From the NCBI GenBank assembly GCA_013331225.1, contig DUGV01000161.1, positions 1 to 6,351 of the forward strand: DNA of 6,351 nucleotides. Reading direction: 5' to 3'. Positions 5,794-6,351 of the stretch are shown here, piece after piece. How positions within the stretch are numbered: the first letter of the stretch is position 1; the number at the start of each line of letters is the position of its first letter. The position numbers were made by a program, and so were the translations under genes. Source of the DNA: Methanolinea sp. (GTDB lineage: Archaea > Halobacteriota > Methanomicrobia > Methanomicrobiales > Methanospirillaceae). The notes below the pieces were generated by a model. That model ran no database searches, was not told the origin of the DNA, and worked only from the letters and a program-made list of their open reading frames with translations.

Positions 5794-6351
5794 GCTTCTT
5801 TGCCTGGAGCACGAACTGGGCGATCATGGCTTCCATCTGGATCTCTGTGCCCGCTCCTTCAGAGAGGCGGAAATCCGTGGTGCCAAGCTGGTCGATGAGG
5901 GCTACCCGGAGTTCGGGGTCCATGTCCCTTTTCACGATGGTCCTGTAGCACTGGTTGATCAGTTCGTTTGGGGCAATTCCCCGGTCCTGGAGAAGATGGT
6001 GGAGGATCGCCTCCGCCCCTTCAAAGTCACCGGAGAGTGACGTGGCCAGCAGATCCTCGATCTCGTCGGGGCGTGCCGTTGCGGTGATGGCATAGACCAT
6101 CCCGGCGTCGATCTCGGCCGCAAGGATGGCTGCGCCCTGGAGTGCATTGATGGCTTTCCGCATGTCCCCCTGGGCGATGTATACGATCGCCTGGATTGCG
6201 GGCTCCGTGATGCTGATCTTCTCGTTCTCTGCGATTCGCAGTATCTCCTTTGTGATGGCCTCACCCGAGAGGCTCCTGAACCGGTAGATTGCGCACCGGC
6301 TTTGTATGGGATCGATGATCTTCGAGGAGTAGTTGCAGGAGAGGATGAACC
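5786..6351 (-). CDS. rfcS: Replication factor C small subunit, C-terminal part (cut by window edge)
   Basis: RfcS is the small subunit of the clamp loader that opens PCNA and places it on primed DNA. The last 187 residues are present; the N-terminal AAA+ part with Walker A and B lies beyond the right edge. Visible are sensor 1 in [16 protein letters not shown] (the Asn after the first Cys), the SRC motif (17-19 of the visible part) with the arginine finger that acts on the neighbouring subunit, the sensor 2 helix [11 protein letters not shown] (61-71), and the helical collar domain that forms the ring (about 85-187). The family is usually about 320 residues, so some 130-140 are missing. The stop (TAA) falls eight bases inside mcm. 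The short product and the SRC motif favour the small over the large subunit. An intein, found in some archaeal rfcS genes, would lie outside this window. Confidence 0.93.
   Translation of the reverse strand, partial: FILSCNYSSKIIDPIQSRCAIYRFRSLSGEAITKEILRIAENEKISITEPAIQAIVYIAQGDMRKAINALQGAAILAAEIDAGMVYAITATARPDEIEDLLATSLSGDFEGAEAILHHLLQDRGIAPNELINQCYRTIVKRDMDPELRVALIDQLGTTDFRLSEGAGTEIQMEAMIAQFVLQAKKHG

Noticed and set aside
1..6351. Search for CRISPR, insertion sequences, toxin-antitoxin or defence genes
   Set aside because: Nearly all bases are covered by eight core archaeal genes on one strand; no spaced repeats, transposase or defence motifs were seen.

Overview
The window reads as chromosomal DNA of a methanogenic archaeon, most likely of the order Methanomicrobiales (Methanoculleus/Methanofollis-like). 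The evidence is an archaeal-type MCM helicase next to an archaeal replication factor C small subunit, an archaeal dihydroneopterin aldolase (MptD) of methanopterin synthesis, an archaeal Nmd3, the archaea-specific DUF424 protein, and an archaeal wybutosine enzyme (Taw2). The DNA is GC-rich by eye. The order-level placement rests on recognition of protein families, not on a search.

All eight genes lie on the minus strand and are packed with overlaps or very short gaps. In transcription order (high to low coordinate) they are: rfcS (3' part, 5786-6351), mcm (3652-5793), a 40-base gap with a T-run on the coding strand, mptD (3288-3611), a TatD-like metal hydrolase (2460-3287), a 49-base gap with a TATA-like palindrome, a DUF424 gene (2117-2410), nmd3 (1072-2112), taw2 (197-1066) and the 5' end of coaBC (1-200).

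The genes fall into three functional blocks. rfcS-mcm is a DNA replication pair (clamp loader subunit and replicative helicase) with an 8-base overlap. mptD plus the TatD-like hydrolase is a C1-cofactor block whose stop and start codons abut. DUF424-nmd3-taw2-coaBC is a translation-related block (ribosome biogenesis, tRNA-Phe modification) that runs into coenzyme A synthesis; its last two junctions are stop/start overlaps or near-overlaps with visible Shine-Dalgarno sequences.

I found no mobile element, CRISPR array, tRNA or rRNA. No stretch longer than 50 bases lacks a gene. Most of the window is ordinary core-genome content. The points most worth a second look are the TatD-like hydrolase beside mptD, with a Lys where TatD enzymes carry a metal-binding Glu, a perfect 12-bp inverted repeat at the 3' end of that same gene, and the coupling of uncharacterised DUF424 to nmd3.
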